Notes under the pieces: generated by a model | The model's database searches: none | What the model was told of the DNA's origin: nothing | What the model saw: the letters and a program-made list of their open reading frames with translations, nothing else | Translations under genes and position numbers: made by a program | Assembly (NCBI GenBank): GCA_003477185.1 | Contig: DMTJ01000365.1 | Span: forward strand, 1 to 10,163 | DNA: 10,163 nt | Reading direction: 5' to 3' | Source: Lentisphaeria bacterium | GTDB taxonomy: Bacteria; Verrucomicrobiota; Lentisphaeria; JABSQK01; UBA12247 | Shown: one piece after another, positions 7,088 through 10,163 of the stretch | Position numbering within the stretch: position 1 is the stretch's first letter | Layout: the number at the start of each line of letters is the position of its first letter

Positions 7088-8526
7088 AGGCGTTCCGGCA
7101 GCGAGCGTCTGCGCTGCTCGCACTACTGATCCGGGACCTGCGCGATGACCAGCGCTCGCTGCAGTCCTACATCTGGCGGGCTGGCTTGCTCGGTATGGTC
7201 TGCGTGTTTCTAGGCAGTGGGAAAGTGCACGCCTTGTATTCAGGGGCCGCTGGACTTGAGCTCTTTACCAGGTTGACGGTCCTCAATCTATTCGCATTGG
7301 CGTTGCTGACGGTTACTTCCTTTAGCTCTGTGATTGCTGAAGAGCGGGCGGATGGGACGCTTGTCTTGCTGCAGACCGCCGACGTGGGCTGGCTTTCTCT
7401 GTTGCTTTGCAAGTCGACCGCGCGGTTGATTCGCTGTGCTTTATTTCTACTCGCCCAACTTCCGTTTGCGCTATTCGCTACGCTTCTGGGAGGACTCACC
7501 GTTGAGACGGTATTTACGGTGTATCTGGAGTTGCTTGGTCTTGTGTTGCTACTCGGTAACCTGGCGCTGCTTTGTTCGACAGTGTCGGCTAGCCTCGTCG
7601 TGTGTGGTCTGGCAGCTGCCAGTGTCAGCCTTTTCGTGCTAGCGGGGCCAGCCCTGCAGGAAGTTCTCTTTGTCGACTTCGAGAGCGGACATATGCTGGA
7701 GATGGTGTGTCCTTCCTACCACATTATGGAGTTGGTAGATGGTGTGGGCAGTGCCCGTTGGGGCTTCTATTTCGGGCTCTCGCAGCTGGCTTTTCTAATG
7801 GCTTGGGCGGTTCTTGCGCGTTCAAATGGCAGGCTGGAAGTGATGCCAGGCTGGCAGCTAACGCGTTCCAACGGCCGACGCCGACGCTGCTGGGGGGACT
7901 TTCTAATCTGGTTTGAGTGGCGAATTGCCGTCGGCGGCGCGCTGCCATTATTCTTGCCGGTGGTCCCGATTATCCTTGGCTGGCGGATGGAAGACATTAA
8001 TGCGACAGAGTGGTTAATGATCTCGATGATTCTGTTCATTTATCCCTTGCACGTCGGCAATGTTCTTGGCTGGGAGTGGCGTCAGCGCACACTGGCCGTT
8101 CTCCTCACACTGCCGATATCGTTGCGTAGTTTGATCTGGCGGAAGTTAGCAGGGCGAGCGTTAAGCATGCTTTTTCTAACGGGAATCCTAGTGTTTGTAG
8201 AGCTGATCTACGGAGATGGCTCTTTGTGTGAGAGGATTGGAGAAGTCCTTTGCGAGGAGGAGTCGGCGATTGTGGCGATCTCTGGATATGTTGCAATATT
8301 GCATCTTATTTTCTACTTGTCAGTGCGCGTTCTGCGCTGGCCAAGTGTGATCGGACTCGCAGTTGGGTTTGGAGTACAGGTGGGTGTATTGTGGTTTCTC
8401 ATCGAGGTTATGGAGTGTAACGATGATCTGACTGTTGGTATCTTGGGCTCGGTGAATGTACTTTTTTGTCTTTGGTGTCAAAGCCGGCTGCCACATGTCA
8501 TCGCGGACGCAGCTGCCAGGGAGTAA
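7084..8526 (+). CDS. ABC-2-type transporter permease, apparently with two permease-like halves
   Basis: A 480-residue multi-pass membrane protein. The start is taken as ATG 7084, inside the ATGA overlap with the preceding gene, because the upstream-open part of this frame only shadows the TPR gene. Hydrophobic segments lie near 33-44, 65-83, 117-137, 145-165, 168-195, 228-246, 282-299, 309-328, 360-376, 396-414, 419-440 and 450-465. Residues 85-115 (EERADGTLVLLQTAD...LLLCKSTARL) match the cytoplasmic loop typical of ABC-2 permeases, where E-x-G-T-L-E-x-L-L is followed by a K/R-containing segment. Residues 331-360 (EWRQRTLAVLLTLP...LIWRKLAGRAL) repeat the same pattern, suggesting an internal duplication or fusion. 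It should form the membrane part of an exporter, but no ATPase gene is present in the window; the partner must lie elsewhere or the protein acts otherwise. Substrate unknown; the glycosyltransferase neighbours suggest an envelope component. Confidence 0.75.
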   Translation: MKAFRQRASALLALLIRDLRDDQRSLQSYIWRAGLLGMVCVFLGSGKVHALYSGAAGLELFTRLTVLNLFALALLTVTSFSSVIAEERADGTLVLLQTADVGWLSLLLCKSTARLIRCALFLLAQLPFALFATLLGGLTVETVFTVYLELLGLVLLLGNLALLCSTVSASLVVCGLAAASVSLFVLAGPALQEVLFVDFESGHMLEMVCPSYHIMELVDGVGSARWGFYFGLSQLAFLMAWAVLARSNGRLEVMPGWQLTRSNGRRRRCWGDFLIWFEWRIAVGGALPLFLPVVPIILGWRMEDINATEWLMISMILFIYPLHVGNVLGWEWRQRTLAVLLTLPISLRSLIWRKLAGRALSMLFLTGILVFVELIYGDGSLCERIGEVLCEEESAIVAISGYVAILHLIFYLSVRVLRWPSVIGLAVGFGVQVGVLWFLIEVMECNDDLTVGILGSVNVLFCLWCQSRLPHVIADAAARE

Positions 8527-8528
8527 CG

Positions 8529-9287
8529 ATGAAACGCCGAATGCTGTCGATGTTAGCGGTCATGGTGTCGTCTGTGTGTGACGGTGCTTTCCATACCTGC
8601 ATGGCGGGAGCTGGAAGGCTTGCCCAGCAGCGCTTGGCCGAGGACCATAACGACTATCTAGGGCGAAATCTGGTGCGCATGATTTTGACGCTGGCGCCCA
8701 CCAGCGCGAATGGAAAACAGCTTAACGAGTGGATCGGCGACGAAGCGAAAATTCCGCCGCCAGATCAGTCGATGGAAGATGGTGGCAATGCCTCTGCGGA
8801 GTATTTGTCCAAGGTGGCAGGGAATCTCATGCAGGCTGGCAGCGCGCGGAAGGGGTTGGTCGGTCTGTTGTTCTCCACGATTGTGCGCCGGTTAAATCCC
8901 TCGAAGTGGCAGGCGCTGGTGGCGATCATTGAGGCTGAGAAGGAAAAGCGGCAAGTGAATTTTACAGCTCTGCTGAAGGCGGCCAATACACCGGATCGTG
9001 TGCGTAAGCTGCGGACAAGGGGAAGAATTGGGCCTGCCCAAGACCGTCAATTGGTAGAGGCGTGGCACCCTTTGGTAAGGCCAGAGAGAAAGAAAAAAAG
9101 GGCAAGAAAGAAGATGCCCACCGCTCCTGCAGGTGGGTGGAGCTATAGCAAAATGTCTTTGCCCGCTACGGGGACTCTCGGGGCAGATGGGATGACCGTC
9201 GCGGTTTTCGATCGTCAAGTCAACTCGGAGCACAATACAGTGACGCTGGAGTCGGGAGCAGAAAAAAAGCGCCGGAAAAAGAAATGA
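8529..9287 (+). CDS. Basic protein of unknown function with possible signal peptide
   Basis: A 252-residue product I do not recognise. ATG 8529 is chosen because AGGGAG (8518-8523) lies five bases upstream and it follows the previous stop by two bases. Residues 2-4 are KRR, followed by a hydrophobic stretch (5-17) that could be a signal peptide or short membrane anchor; no proper lipobox surrounds Cys17 or Cys24. The middle (30-180) looks helical, with an amphipathic part near 108-140 (RKGLVGLL, KWQALVAIIEAEKEKR). Two strongly basic clusters follow, RPERKKKRARKK (184-195) and EKKRRKKK at the C-terminus (245-252), separated by a Gly/Ser/Thr-rich linker. Such tails could bind nucleic acid or acidic polymers, but that is speculation. 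Both clusters are encoded by runs of seven A. The stop overlaps the recombinase start (ATGA) within a recoding-like context. Confidence 0.65.
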   Translation: MKRRMLSMLAVMVSSVCDGAFHTCMAGAGRLAQQRLAEDHNDYLGRNLVRMILTLAPTSANGKQLNEWIGDEAKIPPPDQSMEDGGNASAEYLSKVAGNLMQAGSARKGLVGLLFSTIVRRLNPSKWQALVAIIEAEKEKRQVNFTALLKAANTPDRVRKLRTRGRIGPAQDRQLVEAWHPLVRPERKKKRARKKMPTAPAGGWSYSKMSLPATGTLGADGMTVAVFDRQVNSEHNTVTLESGAEKKRRKKK

Positions 9288-9295
9288 GCGGCGCT
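9248..9295 (+). promoter_or_regulatory. Candidate -1 frameshift site and stem-loop at the gene junction
   Basis: In the zero frame of the unknown gene, bases 9263-9269 read A AAA AAG, the slippery heptamer used by dnaX and many insertion sequences. GGAG at 9248-9251 lies 11 bases upstream, the spacing known to stimulate -1 slippage. Downstream, AGCGCCG (9268-9274) pairs perfectly with CGGCGCT (9289-9295) around a 14-base loop that holds the TGA stop and the recombinase ATG. After a -1 slip the codons GCG CCG GAA AAA GAA ATG run into the recombinase frame without a stop. The stem starts at or inside the heptamer, closer than the usual 5-9 bases, so it may instead gate initiation of the recombinase. 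Confidence 0.4.
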
Positions 9296-10163
9296 GAGAT
9301 ACCCGAAGACTTAGCATTGCCGAGCGGGTCAATTGGCGACATGATTCATCGCTTTCTCCGGTATTTGGAGCGCGAGCGAAATGCCTCCGAGCATACGCTG
9401 GATGCCTATCGGCGCGATTTGGTTCAATTCGTTGACAATGTGCTGGGCGCTGACCTGAAACAGCCCACAACTGATGAGGCAATTAACGCGCGCGCGGCTC
9501 GCCGCTACCTGGTGCGCCTCTCAGAATGGAACCTAGCACGTACTTCTACCCTGCGTAAGCTCTCGGCGTTGCGAAGCTTCTGTTATTTTCTGGTGCGGGA
9601 AGGAAACCTGCTGGTGAATCCCTTTACCGGGTTGCGTCGGCCCAAGCAGAAGCGAAATCTGCCCCACGTGCTGTCGGTTGATGAGGTGCGGTCATTGCTG
9701 GATGCGCCGAGCCGTTATTGGCGACGCGCATATTCGAGTGACTGCGCACTGCGTGGGGAACCGACGTTCGCGGCGGCGCGCGATTGCGCGATCCTGGAAG
9801 TGATCTACAGCGGTGGCATGCGTATCAGTGAGGCGATCCAGCTGGAACTGGACGACGTAGACCTAATTAGCGGTGTTGCCCGATTGCGCGGAAAAGGCAA
9901 GAAGGAGCGTCTGTGCGTCTTGGGGAAACCGGCGCTGTCGGCGCTGCGGGAGTATCTGGCAGAGCGGGCGCGGTTGGGGTTCGCAGGACGGCGAGAGCGG
10001 GGGATTCTGTTCCGCAATCAGCGCGGTGGGCCGTTGACCGTGCGCTCGGTCCAACGGCAGTTCAAGGTCTATTTGAGTGAGTCAGGATTGCCGGTCGACT
10101 ACACACCCCATGCCTTGCGTCACTCGTTCGCGTCGCACCTGCTAGACGCCGGTGCAGACCTGC
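9284..10163 (+). CDS. Tyrosine recombinase XerC/XerD family, 3' end beyond window
   Basis: An open frame of 293 codons running off the window. Residues 18-105 form the SAM-like core-binding domain (FLRYLERERNASEHTLDAYRRDL at 24-46, RKLSALRSFCYFL at 91-103). The catalytic domain starts near 128 (HVLSVDEVRSLLDAP). Visible active-site residues are Arg180 in YSGGMRISE, Lys204 in GKGKKER, and His276 and Arg279 in TPHALRHSFASHL; the last His and nucleophilic Tyr would lie past the end. The arrangement is that of Xer recombinases, which resolve chromosome dimers at dif as a XerC/XerD pair at the septum; phage-type relatives are less likely given the close Xer match. Between DAP (140-142) and RDCA (166-169) there are 23 residues where E. 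coli XerD has about 8, an insertion of about 15. ATG 9284 is preferred for its ATGA overlap; ATG 9341 is possible. C or D cannot be assigned. Confidence 0.9.
   Translation, partial: MSGAEIPEDLALPSGSIGDMIHRFLRYLERERNASEHTLDAYRRDLVQFVDNVLGADLKQPTTDEAINARAARRYLVRLSEWNLARTSTLRKLSALRSFCYFLVREGNLLVNPFTGLRRPKQKRNLPHVLSVDEVRSLLDAPSRYWRRAYSSDCALRGEPTFAAARDCAILEVIYSGGMRISEAIQLELDDVDLISGVARLRGKGKKERLCVLGKPALSALREYLAERARLGFAGRRERGILFRNQRGGPLTVRSVQRQFKVYLSESGLPVDYTPHALRHSFASHLLDAGADL

Overview
The window reads as chromosomal DNA from a moderately GC-rich Gram-negative bacterium. Two lipobox lipoproteins, a GT-C membrane glycosyltransferase and a chromosome-type Xer recombinase support this. The two-ACT-domain SerB, the TPR-fused O-mannosyltransferase-like protein and the recombinase motif 'YSGGMRISE' recall Verrucomicrobiota or other PVC relatives. 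That placement is inference and low confidence; no rRNA or marker gene is present. I see no insertion sequence, CRISPR array, tRNA or rRNA.

Layout. (1) 1-158 is a gene-free leader, then serB (159-1385, +), encoding phosphoserine phosphatase, closes with a probable intrinsic terminator near 1467-1489. (2) A minus-strand group (3453 down to 1545) holds a small Cys-rich lipoprotein, a 424-residue lipoprotein with an N-terminal helical/TPR-like part and a possible CsgG/TolB-N-like C-terminal domain, and a broken family 2 glycosyltransferase. The last two meet in an ATGA overlap buried in a strong hairpin. (3) About 155 bases of divergent intergenic DNA separate this from a tightly packed plus-strand unit (3610 to the window end): a GT4 glycosyltransferase, a TMTC/PMT-like GT-C protein with a large TPR tail, an ABC-2-type permease with two permease-like halves, a basic protein of unknown function, and a tyrosine recombinase (XerC/XerD type) cut by the window edge. 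Junctions are an 8-base overlap, a 4-base ATGA overlap, a 2-base gap and another ATGA overlap, so these five genes are very probably co-transcribed and largely translationally coupled.

How they may work together. The GT4 and GT-C proteins point to envelope glycan synthesis or protein glycosylation, and the permease could export an associated product, although no ATPase partner lies in the window. The recombinase may simply be the housekeeping chromosome-dimer resolvase at the end of the operon.

The most interesting small-scale signal is at 9248-9295. A canonical -1 slippery heptamer (A AAA AAG, in the correct frame), an upstream GGAG at 11 nt and a 7-bp GC-rich stem-loop surround the overlap between the unknown gene and the recombinase. 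A -1 slip there would fuse the two proteins without meeting a stop. This is a candidate, not a demonstrated recoding site.
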